Assembly (NCBI RefSeq): GCF_014696925.1
Contig: NZ_JACJQY010000014.1
Span: forward strand, 43,103 to 107,102
Direction of reading: 5' to 3'
Length of the DNA: 64,000 bases
Source: Phormidium tenue FACHB-1050
GTDB lineage: Bacteria; Cyanobacteriota; Cyanobacteriia; Pseudanabaenales; Pseudanabaenaceae
The position numbers were made by a program, and so were the translations under genes. Within the stretch, counting starts at the first letter, position 1; each line of letters begins with the position of its first letter. Positions 1 to 8,470 of this stretch are shown piece after piece. The notes under the pieces are model-generated. The model saw nothing but the letters and a program-made list of their open reading frames with translations, was not told the origin of the DNA and made no database searches.

Positions 1-1
1 T

Positions 2-247
2 GACTCTACTCAATTTAAACCAGAGCGCTTCTTAGATCACCAATTTTCACCCTATGAGTTTATGCCCTTTGGTGGCGGTGTGCGTCGCTGTGTGGGTGAG
101 GCTTTAGCCCAATTTGAGATGAAGATCGTTTTGGCAACAATTCTCGCCAACTATGATTTGGAGTTAGCCGATCATAAGCCAGTTAAGCCACAACGCCGAG
201 GTGTCACCCTTGCCCCTGCTGGTGGTATCAAAATGACTTTAAAATAG
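2..247 (+). CDS. Cytochrome P450, C-terminal fragment (cut by window edge)
   Basis: The reading frame is open from base 2, so the ORF-track start at 62 is an internal Met. The visible part contains the P450 PERF motif (FKPERF) and then the heme-binding loop FGGGVRRCVGEA with the axial cysteine ligand. The protein ends about 60 residues later, as P450s normally do. P450s are heme monooxygenases; the substrate cannot be deduced from this fragment. The stop codon abuts the first palindrome of the window. Confidence 0.93.
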   Translation, partial: DSTQFKPERFLDHQFSPYEFMPFGGGVRRCVGEALAQFEMKIVLATILANYDLELADHKPVKPQRRGVTLAPAGGIKMTLK

Positions 248-293
248 AAGTAATTCTAGTAGCGTGGCTTCGCCACGCTACTAGAATTACTTC
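247..293. repeat. Perfect palindrome, 22-bp arms, centre GGC-TTC-GCC
   Basis: It follows the P450 stop immediately and could serve as its terminator. It lacks a T-tract. Confidence 0.85.
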
Positions 294-327
294 AGAAAAT
301 ACTAAGGGGATTTAGGAGCCAACTCAT

Positions 328-1959
328 ATGCGATATTTTCTGTTATGGTTTCTTTCCTTAATGTTTGCGATGATGTCGCTAAGTTTCCCAAAAACTGTGC
401 GATCGCAAACTTCGGTTTTAACAGCACAATTTATTGATGACAATGATGATGACGATGATGACAACGATGGTCAAGATAGTAATTCCTCACAAACATCTTC
501 TGGCAATGGGCTTAATCTATTTTTGATCTTAAACCTGATCAATGCCTTAAATCGTTCTAGCAATAACGACCAAGAGCAAGTTGACTTTTCCATAGACATC
601 GCTGAAATTCGTGGACAAGTTGGGCGAATGTATTTTCTCTTAGCACGACAATATGCAGCTCAGAACCAATTACCTCAGGCTTGTAATGCTCTCGAAAAAG
701 CATATAGAGCTGAATTAGAAGCTTATTTACTCAAACGGAAGCGATTGCTTAAGCCTGACAGTGATGACTGTTATGCCTCAGAGGTGCAGCGCATCTCAAA
801 ATTGACAGGAAGCCCGACCGCCCTGATTTATGTCACTACTTCTAAAGATGGTTTAGAACTAATTGGCGTACCACCATCTACTCCTAATAAACCTGCGGGA
901 ATATTCTCACGGACTCGGATTGGTGCTAAATCCTTAGAGGAGAAAATGGGGATTCCATTGGCTCAAAACAATCAAGATAGTGGAATTCCATTTCGGAAGA
1001 CAGCCTATAATGTCACTACCGAAGAAGTTGATCGCGTAATCATTGATTTTCGCAATAATTTGCGCGACACCAGTTCCGAAGACTTCCTAACACAATCACA
1101 GCAACTTTATGACTGGGTGGTGCGCCCAATGGAACCTGAGCTAGAAAAAGCTCAAGTCAAAACCCTTGTATTTGTGATGAATGGCAATTTGCGCGTCGTG
1201 CCGCCAGCCGCATTCCATGATGGCAAGCGTTATCTGGTTGAGAAATATGCAGTCACAACGATCCCATCTTGGCAGTTAACGGAACCAACCCGTCACGATC
1301 AATCTCAGACTCCACAAATCTTAGCTATGGGTCTATCTGAAGCCATCGAAGGATTGCCGCCATTACCTGCTGCCAAAATAGAAGTTGAAATGATTTCTTC
1401 GCAGGTGTTAGTTGGCAAAAAATTCATGAATAGCACTTTTACCAAGGATAATTTGCGATCGCAAACCAGCCGTCGAAATTTTGGAATTATCCATTTAGCT
1501 ACCCATGCCAAATTTGTCAGACAGTCACCAGAAGAATCTTTCATTCAATTTTGGGGCGATCGCTTACAAATGAATCAAATCTCGAAGATGAATCTTGTGA
1601 CGGATTTACTGACCCTCAGCGCCTGTGAAACCTCAGTGGGACAAAATCTCGGCTTAGCTGGTTTAGCAGTAGATTCGGGGGCAAAGAGTGTCTTGGCTTC
1701 GCTCTGGGCAGTCAGTGATGCAGGTACGGCTCCCTTAATGATTCGTTTTTATCGCGGATTACCCACAGCACCTAGCAAAGCGATCGCTCTGCAAGAAACT
1801 CAATTAGCATTTTTGCGTGGTGAAGTAACGATTAAGAATAACAAAATCCTTGGTATCCAAGGATTTCCGAATATTCCCTTCCAAGTCGATACTAGAGGCG
1901 TTGACCTAAAACATCCTTACTTTTGGTCTTCATTTACCTTGATTGGTAATTGGTTGTAA
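328..1959 (+). CDS. CHAT-domain (caspase-like) exported protein
   Basis: 543 aa. Residues 1-26 look like a signal peptide or N-terminal membrane anchor (hydrophobic stretch ending near VRSQ). A poly-Asp/Asn stretch (about 37-50) follows, then a short hydrophobic segment and a helical TPR-like region (about 95-140). The C-terminal half is a CHAT domain. Its predicted His-Cys dyad is seen as HLATHAKF (H393) and LSACETSVG (C433), matching the caspase/separase-like family. CHAT domains act as proteases in several bacterial signalling and defence systems, and many cyanobacteria carry multiple copies. Unlike gasdermin- or CRISPR-linked CHAT proteases, no effector partner is visible next to it. Catalysis is inferred from the motifs only; the substrate is unknown. 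A purine-rich TTAGGAG precedes the ATG. Confidence 0.85.
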   Translation: MRYFLLWFLSLMFAMMSLSFPKTVRSQTSVLTAQFIDDNDDDDDDNDGQDSNSSQTSSGNGLNLFLILNLINALNRSSNNDQEQVDFSIDIAEIRGQVGRMYFLLARQYAAQNQLPQACNALEKAYRAELEAYLLKRKRLLKPDSDDCYASEVQRISKLTGSPTALIYVTTSKDGLELIGVPPSTPNKPAGIFSRTRIGAKSLEEKMGIPLAQNNQDSGIPFRKTAYNVTTEEVDRVIIDFRNNLRDTSSEDFLTQSQQLYDWVVRPMEPELEKAQVKTLVFVMNGNLRVVPPAAFHDGKRYLVEKYAVTTIPSWQLTEPTRHDQSQTPQILAMGLSEAIEGLPPLPAAKIEVEMISSQVLVGKKFMNSTFTKDNLRSQTSRRNFGIIHLATHAKFVRQSPEESFIQFWGDRLQMNQISKMNLVTDLLTLSACETSVGQNLGLAGLAVDSGAKSVLASLWAVSDAGTAPLMIRFYRGLPTAPSKAIALQETQLAFLRGEVTIKNNKILGIQGFPNIPFQVDTRGVDLKHPYFWSSFTLIGNWL

Positions 1960-1962
1960 GTA

Positions 1963-2007
1963 GCAAACCCAAAAAGCTGTGGCGCACGCGCAGCTTTTTG
2001 GGTTTGC
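1963..2007. repeat. Inverted repeat, 17-bp arms
   Basis: GCAAACCCAAAAAGCTG and its complement flank an 11-nt GC-rich loop, 4 bp after the CHAT gene stop. Probable terminator. Confidence 0.75.
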
Positions 2008-2118
2008 TGGAAATAACCTTTTCAGGTTTAAAACATGATTGTAAATCTACACGAAGCAAATTTTGCTGAAAACTAAGGTGATGGCATACTAGCGATCGCT
2101 AGTTTATGAGAGAGAACC

Positions 2119-2304
2119 ATGCAAAAATCGGATTATGACGAGGGCTTAACTTGGACTGCCGAAGCAAAAGTCAAGTACAAAAATATTCCCTATTTTGTGC
2201 GATCGCAAGCGCGTCAGAGAATCGAACAACTTGCTCAAGCCTCAGGTAGTGATACGATTACCGCAGAAATTGTCGAAAAAGCAAGAGTTGAGTTTGGACA
2301 GTGA
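2119..2304 (+). CDS. Small PCP_red-domain protein
   Basis: 61 aa. It resembles the C-terminal domain of light-independent protochlorophyllide reductase subunit B (PCP_red family), which in cyanobacteria also occurs as a stand-alone small protein. Visible family features are [19 protein letters not shown] followed by ARQRIEQLA and a C-terminal TAEIVEKAR helix. Its biochemical role as a free domain is not established. The last codon overlaps the GTG of murQ (GTGA, 4 bp), so the two are probably translationally coupled. Confidence 0.8.
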   Translation: MQKSDYDEGLTWTAEAKVKYKNIPYFVRSQARQRIEQLAQASGSDTITAEIVEKARVEFGQ

Positions 2305-3236
2305 ATAGCGCAATCAATAGTGCCGTAAACAAGGCTTTGAATAATAGCGATCGCGGTTATTTGCTAACCGAACAAGCAAATCCCCACAGCCAAAATTTGG
2401 ATCGACTCAGTGCTTTAGAAATTGTCGAATTGTTTAATCAAGAAGATGCTAAAGCCGTTGCCGCAGTTGGGATCGAAAAAGAAGCGATCGCGGCCGCGAT
2501 TACGACGATTGCTGAGGCGATCTCTAATGGTGGTCGATTGTTTTATGTTGGTGCTGGTACGAGTGGTCGTCTTGGAGTCCTTGATGCAGCCGAATGTCCG
2601 CCCACTTTTTGCAGTGATCCTGAATTGATTCAAGGCATCTTGGCGGGTGGGATGAAGGCTATGGTACGTAGTTCTGAAGCTCTCGAAGATCGCGAAGATG
2701 ACGGTGCAGATGCGATCGCCGAAAGAAATATATGCGATCTCGATATTGTCTTTGGGCTTACCGCAGGCGGAACCACACCCTATGTCCACGGAGCGCTCAA
2801 GGAAGCCAAGCATCGGGGTGCAAAAACGATCTTTTTCTGTTGCGTACCGCCTGACCAATTTCCTAGCCAATACGATATCGAGATCCGTCCGTTAGTGGGA
2901 GCCGAAGTTTTAACAGGCTCAACCAGACTGAAGGCTGGGACAGCTACAAAACTCGTACTAAATACGATTTCCACGGGTGTGATGGTGCAGCTAGGTAAAG
3001 TTTATGGCAATCGGATGATCGATGTCGCTGTCACCAATAGCAAACTCGAAGATCGCGCCATTCGGATTATTCGCGATCTCACATCAAGCAGTCGTGAGGA
3101 TGCCGCCCAATTGCTAGAGCGATCGGGTAAGCGGGTGAAATTAGCTTTGTTAATGCATTGGAAAAATTTAGATATGGCTACTGCCGAGAAATTATTGCAA
3201 GATGCTCAAGGTCATTTGGGTAAAGCCATGATGTAG
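2301..3236 (+). CDS. murQ: N-acetylmuramic acid 6-phosphate etherase
   Basis: 311 aa, close to the usual 300 aa. MurQ cleaves the lactyl ether of MurNAc-6-phosphate to give GlcNAc-6-phosphate plus lactate in cell-wall recycling. The SIS sugar-phosphate fold is evident in [20 protein letters not shown], which includes the conserved GTSGRLG phosphate loop and the catalytic-region Glu. TAGGTTPYV and the C-terminal [15 protein letters not shown] helix also match the family. The start is a GTG overlapping the upstream stop. No MurNAc kinase or anhydro-MurNAc kinase gene lies beside it. Confidence 0.95.
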   Translation: MNSAINSAVNKALNNSDRGYLLTEQANPHSQNLDRLSALEIVELFNQEDAKAVAAVGIEKEAIAAAITTIAEAISNGGRLFYVGAGTSGRLGVLDAAECPPTFCSDPELIQGILAGGMKAMVRSSEALEDREDDGADAIAERNICDLDIVFGLTAGGTTPYVHGALKEAKHRGAKTIFFCCVPPDQFPSQYDIEIRPLVGAEVLTGSTRLKAGTATKLVLNTISTGVMVQLGKVYGNRMIDVAVTNSKLEDRAIRIIRDLTSSSREDAAQLLERSGKRVKLALLMHWKNLDMATAEKLLQDAQGHLGKAMM

Positions 3237-3243
3237 GTTGTTT

Positions 3244-3402
3244 TTATAGCTATAGCCACCTGTATCAGGATAGTGTGAGGCGGCGCTTCGCGCCGCCTCA
3301 CACTATTTGGATTTTATATCCTAACAAGAATGGCGATAGCTATAAAACCCTTACTGGCTTTAGGTTCTAATTCACATAAGTGTGCCGACACTTCTGTGAA
3401 TT
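3244..3402. repeat. Composite repeat copy 1 (palindrome plus linker plus second hairpin)
   Basis: It contains TATAGCTATAG, the 37-bp perfect palindrome at 3270-3306 (17-bp arms, centre GC-TTC-GC) and the linker ATAAAACCCTTACTGG. It ends with a second hairpin AATTCACA...TGTGAATT at 3369-3402. The same order recurs inverted at 42240-42390. Confidence 0.8.
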
Positions 3403-3415
3403 GGTATAAGATGTT

Positions 3416-3436
3416 TTACAGCGCAAAGCGCTGTAA
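3416..3436. repeat. Short palindrome TTACAGCGC-AAA-GCGCTGTAA
   Basis: A perfect 21-bp palindrome 19 bp upstream of the chosen DUF3067 ATG. The same GCGCTGTAA module recurs upstream of other genes. Confidence 0.8.
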
Positions 3437-3455
3437 GCAAAAAAATGTAGAAACT

Positions 3456-3770
3456 ATGACAGGCGCAGAACTTCGTCAGGCGATCGCCAACAAATGGGAC
3501 TATTCCTATGACGTACAATTACGCAAAACACAGGGTAAAATTTTCTTGCAAGTAATGTGGCGTTATCAAGAGCAGCAATCCTTTTCGATGAACGAAGCCG
3601 AATTTATACAACATCTGGATACGATCGCCTCCTATCTCAGTGATTGGGGCGTAGTCGAGCAAGTCCAAAAATTTATTGAAATCACCAAGGAACGCCCCCG
3701 ACTCGGTAAAGCGGTAAGCATTCCTCTGCAAATCGGTGAGCGATCGCTAGAGTGGCTCATTGGAAGTTAA
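3456..3770 (+). CDS. DUF3067 family protein
   Basis: 104 aa from the ATG at 3456. The ORF-track start at 3330 lies inside repeat DNA, and its first 42 residues are repeat-encoded. The protein reads MTGAELRQAIANKWDYSYD and ends with IPLQIGERSLEWLIGS. It looks like the small cyanobacterial and plastid DUF3067 family, whose function is not known to me. No signal peptide or membrane segment is visible. Confidence 0.75.
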   Translation: MTGAELRQAIANKWDYSYDVQLRKTQGKIFLQVMWRYQEQQSFSMNEAEFIQHLDTIASYLSDWGVVEQVQKFIEITKERPRLGKAVSIPLQIGERSLEWLIGS

Positions 3771-3808
3771 TCATTTAAGAGCACAAAATGACGTAGCCAT
3801 TTCAAAAT

Positions 3809-3853
3809 CCAAGAATCGAGTGGCGGCGCGAAGCGCCGCCACTCGATTCTTGG
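3809..3853. repeat. Perfect palindrome, 21-bp arms, centre GC-GAA-GC
   Basis: Part of composite repeat copy 2. It is followed by the linker ATAAAACCCTTATTGGG and the second hairpin at 3912-3945. Confidence 0.85.
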
Positions 3854-3911
3854 GTTTTATGTCCTAACAAGAATGGCGACAGCTATAAAACCCTTATTGG
3901 GTTCGGTTTTT

Positions 3912-3945
3912 AATTCACAAAAGTGTGGCATCACTTTCGTGAATT
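3912..3945. repeat. Second-module hairpin AATTCACAAAAGTG...CACTTTCGTGAATT
   Basis: Closely related to the hairpins at 3369-3402 and 51910-51943 and to the inverted copy near 42249. Confidence 0.8.
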
Positions 3946-4001
3946 GTGTAAATGGTAAGTAAACAAATGCTAATTAGATTAGATGAACGTAATTAATTAC
4001 A

Positions 4002-4056
4002 AACCCAAACCCATAAAGTTGCGCCCCTGCGGGGCGCAACTTTATGGGTTTGGGTT
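4002..4056. repeat. Perfect palindrome, 26-bp arms, centre CC-TGC-GG
   Basis: The arms begin AACCCAAACCCATAAAG and the core is GCGCCCC-TGC-GGGGCGC. It lies between DUF3067 and the GAF sensor gene. Confidence 0.85.
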
Positions 4057-4248
4057 ATTTATTTGGGACAAGTGCTTATACAAAGTTAATAAAATCAATA
4101 AAAGTATGGAGTGTTGCTGACTTTCTAAGCTAAAGATTGTACGATTGTGTTGGAATACTTTTGATAATCTTAAATTTCTAAAAAATTTCATTTTATTTCG
4201 CTACGTCGCTCTAACCATACCTAAGTCTAAAAACGTCAGGGCAAAAAT

Positions 4249-7029
4249 ATGAGTCAAGCAGGAGCTAACCCATGGGATCGCCAATTTGTTAACCTTGGGC
4301 GAATCATGCAGTTCTTGCGTGATGAAGACAGTATTGACAACCTATTGAATGCAACCCTCGATTATCTTCGAGACAATTTCGAGTACAAATTGCTTTGGAT
4401 TGGGTTGTATGACGCAGAAAACCACCGTCTTACAGGTAAAGGTGGTACAACTCCTGCTGGTGAAATCAAATTCTTAAAAGAGAGATTTAATCTTAATGCA
4501 GGTGATCTGCTTGATCAGGTGATTTTGCAACGTAAGCCAGTCCCGATCGCCGATCTGCGTCAAGAGAAACGTAGTGGCGAATGGCAAAAATTAGCCCAAA
4601 AATTTGATATTCAAGGCACATTACTTTGGCCGATCTACCATCGCGATCGCAGCTTTGGCGTAGTCCTCTTAGGCTCAAACCTATGGAATGTCACCCCACG
4701 TAATGAAGAAAGAGCCAGACTATCGGTTGTTCTTGGTACTCTTGGTTCTACCCTCAGCCGTCTTGATGACGAATGGCGTTATCACAATGCTAAACGTCCT
4801 GACGAGCCATTACTACAAATCCTCTCAAAAATCCGTAATATTCCTGCACTCAACGAACGCCTTGAAGAGATTGTGCAGGAAACCCATAGCTTTGTGATGC
4901 CCGATCACACCAGCATCTATTGGTTTGAACGCGAACACCAATATTTCTGGCGACGAGTTGTCAATCGTCAACCAGGTCCTAAATCTAAGCAAGCTGTTGA
5001 CAATACGGCGGGAGTAACTGTCCAAAATGCTCCTACCCTGTATCAAGCACTATCTAAAGATCAGGTAGTAGTGGTAGTTGATGCCAAATCTATGACCAAA
5101 GGCGAAGTAAGCAATCGGGTCATGGAACAGTTTGGGGCAGTTTCGATTATTATTGCGCCGATATTTTTTCAATCCGAACTTTTAGGCTTTTTGTCAGTAG
5201 AAGGTGATGAACCACGACTATGGACAGATGATGAGCGTAATTTTGTGCGCGGTGCGGCTCAACTAGCTGCCATTACTGCACCCCTAGAAGAAATGGAAGT
5301 AACTCTTGACCGCATTGCTTCCGATCAAATTCTCACCGCAGGGATTGCGAGGGCTATCTATTCAGATAATGATTGGCAGAGTGCGCTCGATCAAGCTGCG
5401 GAGCAGCTATGTCAACGTCTAGGGCTAGAACGCTTTTGGGTGGCTACCTATGACAAAGACAATGATGTATTTAAGATTGATTTTCAGTATCATCCTAAAA
5501 ATCGCCGCCCACTTCCCACGATTTTACCAGGATTAGCCCCTGTGGATGTGCAGATGATGGAGCAGTCTCCCGATGCAGCAACCGTCGAGAATCTGGATAG
5601 CGATTTTAAATTTCTCTCATGGCGAACTCCCTTACTTGATCTAGATGTGCGATCGATGATTGTCAGTAGTACCTCAATGGGGAAATCCCTCGAAGGTATT
5701 CTTGCCGTGGCTCACGAAGCACCACGTACATGGTCACGTCCAGAAAGAGAAATGGTGCAAGCAGTTGCTCAACAGATTGGACTAATTGTTCACCAAAATG
5801 AATTACAACGCTTGTCCGATGAACGGCAAAAGTCTCATCAGGCTGTTCAGTTTGGTCTAGTTGCCCTCCAACAAAGCAACGCTCTTGAGAAACTGCACCA
5901 TACAGCCACACAGTTAATGGCTCAGGTTACACAATCACCTCTGGCTGTACTAGTAGTATGGCTCCCCGGTCGGCAAGGTGGACAAATCGCCTCAGTATTT
6001 GCCAGTCGAGACGAATATCAACTTTCTATTAGCGAAACTCTAATCGCGATCGAAGAAGATCCGCTAGCTCAATGGGCGATCCAAAGTGAGGGAATTCTGC
6101 CTCTGAGTATTCATGATTTACCAGAACAGACTAAAGCTTGGCTGAATGCCCCGGCCCTTGGTCACCTGATGTTAACTGCATTACGGACAACTCCTGATCA
6201 CCAACCCACAGGCATGATTTTGGTGGCTGATCGCGTGGGACGACGCTGGGTCGATCGCCAATTGCAAGCATTTAACATGTTGGCAAATCAGCTAGCATGG
6301 TCACGTCGCCATCTCTTACTAGTTGATCATCTCAAGCATAATCGTCAAGAATTGGAACGACTCAACTGGTACAAACATCGTCGTTTGGAAGATATCTATC
6401 GCACTGTTAGTTCGGGAGTGCAGCGTTTGTTAGATACTGATGCTCGCGCCAATGGCACTGGAGGCATTAACAACATTACGCTGCAAAGTTCTCTCAAGCA
6501 ATTGCAGGGTTCTCTATCACCACTCCCCCAAATTATCCGCAAGGAACAATGGCGCTTGCGTCCCAACTATGAGACTGCTCCCCTTGCAGGTATGCTCAAA
6601 CGAGCTTTAGAGCGCGTTGATTCGTTGGTAAAACAACGTCAGATTTGGTCGCAGGTGCATAACCAAGCCAATGTGGTGGTGGGTGGCGACATCGCTAAGA
6701 TGGAGATGATTTTAAATGAGTTGTTGTTGTTTGCCTGTGGGCGATCGGAAGTTGGTGGTCGCATCGATCTCTGGTGTCGTCAGATTGACGAAAAGCTTTT
6801 AGAACTATCAATTACTGACTACGGTGTGGTTGATGCGTCTTTACTGCAAGAGCTGCATCAAGGTCGAGCGATCGATCCGCTATCACCTTCGTTGCTAGAT
6901 CAACCCCCTGGGTTACATCTAGCGATTTGTCAAAGTCTCATGCTTGAAGCAGGTGGTGAGTTATCACTCTATCAACTAGAAGATAATCGCATTCTCAGCC
7001 GCCTTATCTTGCCCCTCTCTAGCTCCTAA
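4249..7029 (+). CDS. Multi-GAF sensor protein with degenerate histidine-kinase ATPase domain
   Basis: 926 aa, predicted cytoplasmic. A first GAF domain spans about 25-175 (YKLLWIGLYDAENHRL) and a second about 190-350 (HTSIYWFEREHQYFW, LLGFLSVEGDEPRLW). A third spans about 365-525 (ERFWVATYDKDNDVF) and a weaker GAF-like region about 540-700. The last 130 residues resemble an HATPase domain with an N-box-like MILNELLLFACGR and a G-box-like GLHLAICQSLMLEAGGEL. The usual DxGxG is reduced to ITDYGVVD, and no clean HExxxP H-box is present (nearest is NWYKHRRLEDIY). It may be a pseudokinase or a strongly diverged kinase. Bilin binding cannot be judged. It is monocistronic and flanked by palindromes. 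Confidence 0.75.
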   Translation: MSQAGANPWDRQFVNLGRIMQFLRDEDSIDNLLNATLDYLRDNFEYKLLWIGLYDAENHRLTGKGGTTPAGEIKFLKERFNLNAGDLLDQVILQRKPVPIADLRQEKRSGEWQKLAQKFDIQGTLLWPIYHRDRSFGVVLLGSNLWNVTPRNEERARLSVVLGTLGSTLSRLDDEWRYHNAKRPDEPLLQILSKIRNIPALNERLEEIVQETHSFVMPDHTSIYWFEREHQYFWRRVVNRQPGPKSKQAVDNTAGVTVQNAPTLYQALSKDQVVVVVDAKSMTKGEVSNRVMEQFGAVSIIIAPIFFQSELLGFLSVEGDEPRLWTDDERNFVRGAAQLAAITAPLEEMEVTLDRIASDQILTAGIARAIYSDNDWQSALDQAAEQLCQRLGLERFWVATYDKDNDVFKIDFQYHPKNRRPLPTILPGLAPVDVQMMEQSPDAATVENLDSDFKFLSWRTPLLDLDVRSMIVSSTSMGKSLEGILAVAHEAPRTWSRPEREMVQAVAQQIGLIVHQNELQRLSDERQKSHQAVQFGLVALQQSNALEKLHHTATQLMAQVTQSPLAVLVVWLPGRQGGQIASVFASRDEYQLSISETLIAIEEDPLAQWAIQSEGILPLSIHDLPEQTKAWLNAPALGHLMLTALRTTPDHQPTGMILVADRVGRRWVDRQLQAFNMLANQLAWSRRHLLLVDHLKHNRQELERLNWYKHRRLEDIYRTVSSGVQRLLDTDARANGTGGINNITLQSSLKQLQGSLSPLPQIIRKEQWRLRPNYETAPLAGMLKRALERVDSLVKQRQIWSQVHNQANVVVGGDIAKMEMILNELLLFACGRSEVGGRIDLWCRQIDEKLLELSITDYGVVDASLLQELHQGRAIDPLSPSLLDQPPGLHLAICQSLMLEAGGELSLYQLEDNRILSRLILPLSSS

Positions 7030-7031
7030 CT

Positions 7032-7086
7032 AAAGCCCAAGAATCTAGTGGCGGCGCTTCGCGCCGCCACTAGATTCTTGGGCTTT
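7032..7086. repeat. Perfect palindrome, 26-bp arms, centre GC-TTC-GC
   Basis: It starts 3 bp after the GAF sensor gene stop. Arms AAAGCCCAAGAATCTAGTGG. Probable terminator. Confidence 0.85.
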
Positions 7087-7567
7087 GGTTTGTACTAGCT
7101 AACTCTTTTGGCTCAATAAGTGTTTCGGGGAGGTAAAGAAAGGTAGAAATTGATAATATTGTAGCGAAATCCAGAAGCAGCGATCACTATGCTGAGTGTG
7201 AACTTAACCCATCTAGTTGATGATGAAAAATGTTACGAAACAGTTCGTCAGATGAGATGGACAGGAGGAGTAAGCTGTCCAAAATGTAAAAGTACAGAGG
7301 TAATCAAGCGAGGCAAAGGGGTTTACACTGACGAATATGCTATCTACAACCCTTTACAAGCTTGGGGCTATGCTCACAAAACTGTTTGTCATGGGGTAGG
7401 CGAATATGCTAGAGATGAAGATGGTGATGGCTTTTGTGAAGTTCATGTCAATACAATGGAAGGCTTTTGGTCGCTTTTACGCTCTTGGTTACGACCTCAT
7501 CGTGGTATTTCTCAAGAAAAGTTACCTTTGTATTTGAGCTTCTTTGAGTTTGTTCACAATGCCAAGA

Positions 7568-7611
7568 GGAGGTGTAAAGCTTTGCTGAGTGCAGCAAAGC
7601 TTTACACCTCC
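7568..7611. repeat. Perfect palindrome, 20-bp arms, 4-nt centre
   Basis: GGAGGTGTAAAGCTTTGCTG and its complement around AGTG. It lies inside the transposase 3' end. Confidence 0.85.
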
Positions 7612-7657
7612 GAATCACCTATTGAGACATGTCCTACAGAAATTTTCGATCAAAAGA

Positions 7658-7710
7658 CCCAGAAAAGCTTTGAAAGCGCTGCAAAGCAGCGCTTTCAAAG
7701 CTTTTCTGGG
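7658..7710. repeat. Perfect palindrome, 25-bp arms, centre GC-AAA-GC
   Basis: CCCAGAAAAGCTTTGAAAGC arms, inside the extended transposase frame. Followed 3 bp later by a second, shorter palindrome. Confidence 0.85.
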
Positions 7711-7713
7711 TTT

Positions 7714-7740
7714 GTATTAGAGCGCTTTGCGCTCTAATAC
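7714..7740. repeat. Perfect palindrome, 12-bp arms, centre GCGC-TTT-GCGC
   Basis: GTATTAGAGCGC-TTT-GCGCTCTAATAC. It provides the stop of the transposase pseudogene frame. Confidence 0.85.
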
Positions 7741-7774
7741 AAGAGAAGATGCAACGATGAAATAAATTGAAGCT

Positions 7775-8362
7775 CTAGATCAGAGCATCTTTAATCAGTT
7801 GACGAATACTTATAAACCCACGCTTGAGACGGTCAGGCTGATCGTAGAGTCTGGCAATTAATAGCACCCCTTCTAGCATGGTCAGAATTTGTTCTGCTAG
7901 TAAATCTGGATCAATGCGATCGCTTAATTGCTCTTTCCCATCCCGCAACATTTGAGCAAATAAGGCTTGCCATTCATTAAAAACCTGTTGCAGATGCTTC
8001 CGAAAGGTTTCGTTATATTCGGCTAAATCGACAATTAAGTTCCCCAATAAACATCCTGCACAGTTAATTTCGGAGAGATGTTTTGCTTCAATTTTATCAA
8101 TTGTCAGTATGAGTCGCTGAATCGGATCATCGGTAACTTGAGAAGCTGACAGAAAGGCATTTTCTCTGATTTTGTGCCACTGGAAATCAATCAGCGCATG
8201 GGCAAATTCATCCTTTGATTGGAAGTAGTTATAGAAACTGCCCGATGAAGCCTGAGTAGCAGCAAACAACTCCTTTAAGCCAGTCGATTGCAAACCCTGA
8301 CGATGGACAAGATCGATCGCTGAGGTGAGAATATCTTCGCGTGTACGTTTGAGATTTGCCAT
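7775..8362 (-). CDS. TetR/AcrR family transcriptional regulator
   Basis: 195 aa. The N-terminal TetR helix-turn-helix is clear (REDILTSAIDLVHRQG, then SSGSFYNYFQSKDEFAHALI). The C-terminal ligand domain contains NCAGCLLGNLIVDLAE, a pattern common in the AcrR/YcdC-like subgroup. It lies 108 bp downstream of cynS on the same strand, separated by a palindrome. It could be read through from the cyanate operon or be independent. Its ligand and targets are unknown. Confidence 0.88.
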   Translation of the reverse strand: MANLKRTREDILTSAIDLVHRQGLQSTGLKELFAATQASSGSFYNYFQSKDEFAHALIDFQWHKIRENAFLSASQVTDDPIQRLILTIDKIEAKHLSEINCAGCLLGNLIVDLAEYNETFRKHLQQVFNEWQALFAQMLRDGKEQLSDRIDPDLLAEQILTMLEGVLLIARLYDQPDRLKRGFISIRQLIKDALI

Positions 8363-8414
8363 AAACTAACTGATTTTCATATTAGGCATAGCGTTGAAAC
8401 TTGTAGTGGGTTGT

Positions 8415-8447
8415 GGTTTTCATTTTGCCTAGGGCAAAATGAAAACC
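8415..8447. repeat. Perfect palindrome, 15-bp arms, centre CC-TAG-GG
   Basis: GGTTTTCATTTTGCC and its complement, between cynS and the tetR-type gene. Possible terminator for the cyn operon. Confidence 0.8.
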
Positions 8448-8470
8448 TCTATAGTTGAGAAGGGGTTATG

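Larger units (their letters stand above)
3771..4248. other. Gene-free stretch filled with repeats
   Basis: 478 bp without a plausible gene. It holds a composite repeat (3785-3945) and a 55-bp palindrome (4002-4056). The remaining AT-rich leader is presumably the promoter region of the GAF sensor gene. Confidence 0.8.
7189..7737 (+). pseudogene. Internally deleted IS1595-family transposase, invaded by palindromes
   Basis: The N-terminus matches ISXO2/IS1595 transposases: CYETVRQMRWTGGVSCPKCKS with a zinc ribbon (CPxC). After KRGKG the frame jumps directly to the late DDE region (VYTDEYAIYNPL) and the HVNTMEGFWSLLRSWL block. The second zinc-ribbon half and most of the catalytic core are therefore missing. 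The C-terminus FFEFVHNAKRRCKALL then runs into palindrome-encoded sequence where family members end soon after NAKRRGKALL. The frame has stayed open despite the deletion. It is surely inactive on its own. Confidence 0.85.

Noticed and set aside
3330-3455. Extended N-terminus of the DUF3067 protein
   Set aside because: It is translated from the composite repeat and the short GCGC hairpin; the ATG at 3456 fits the family.
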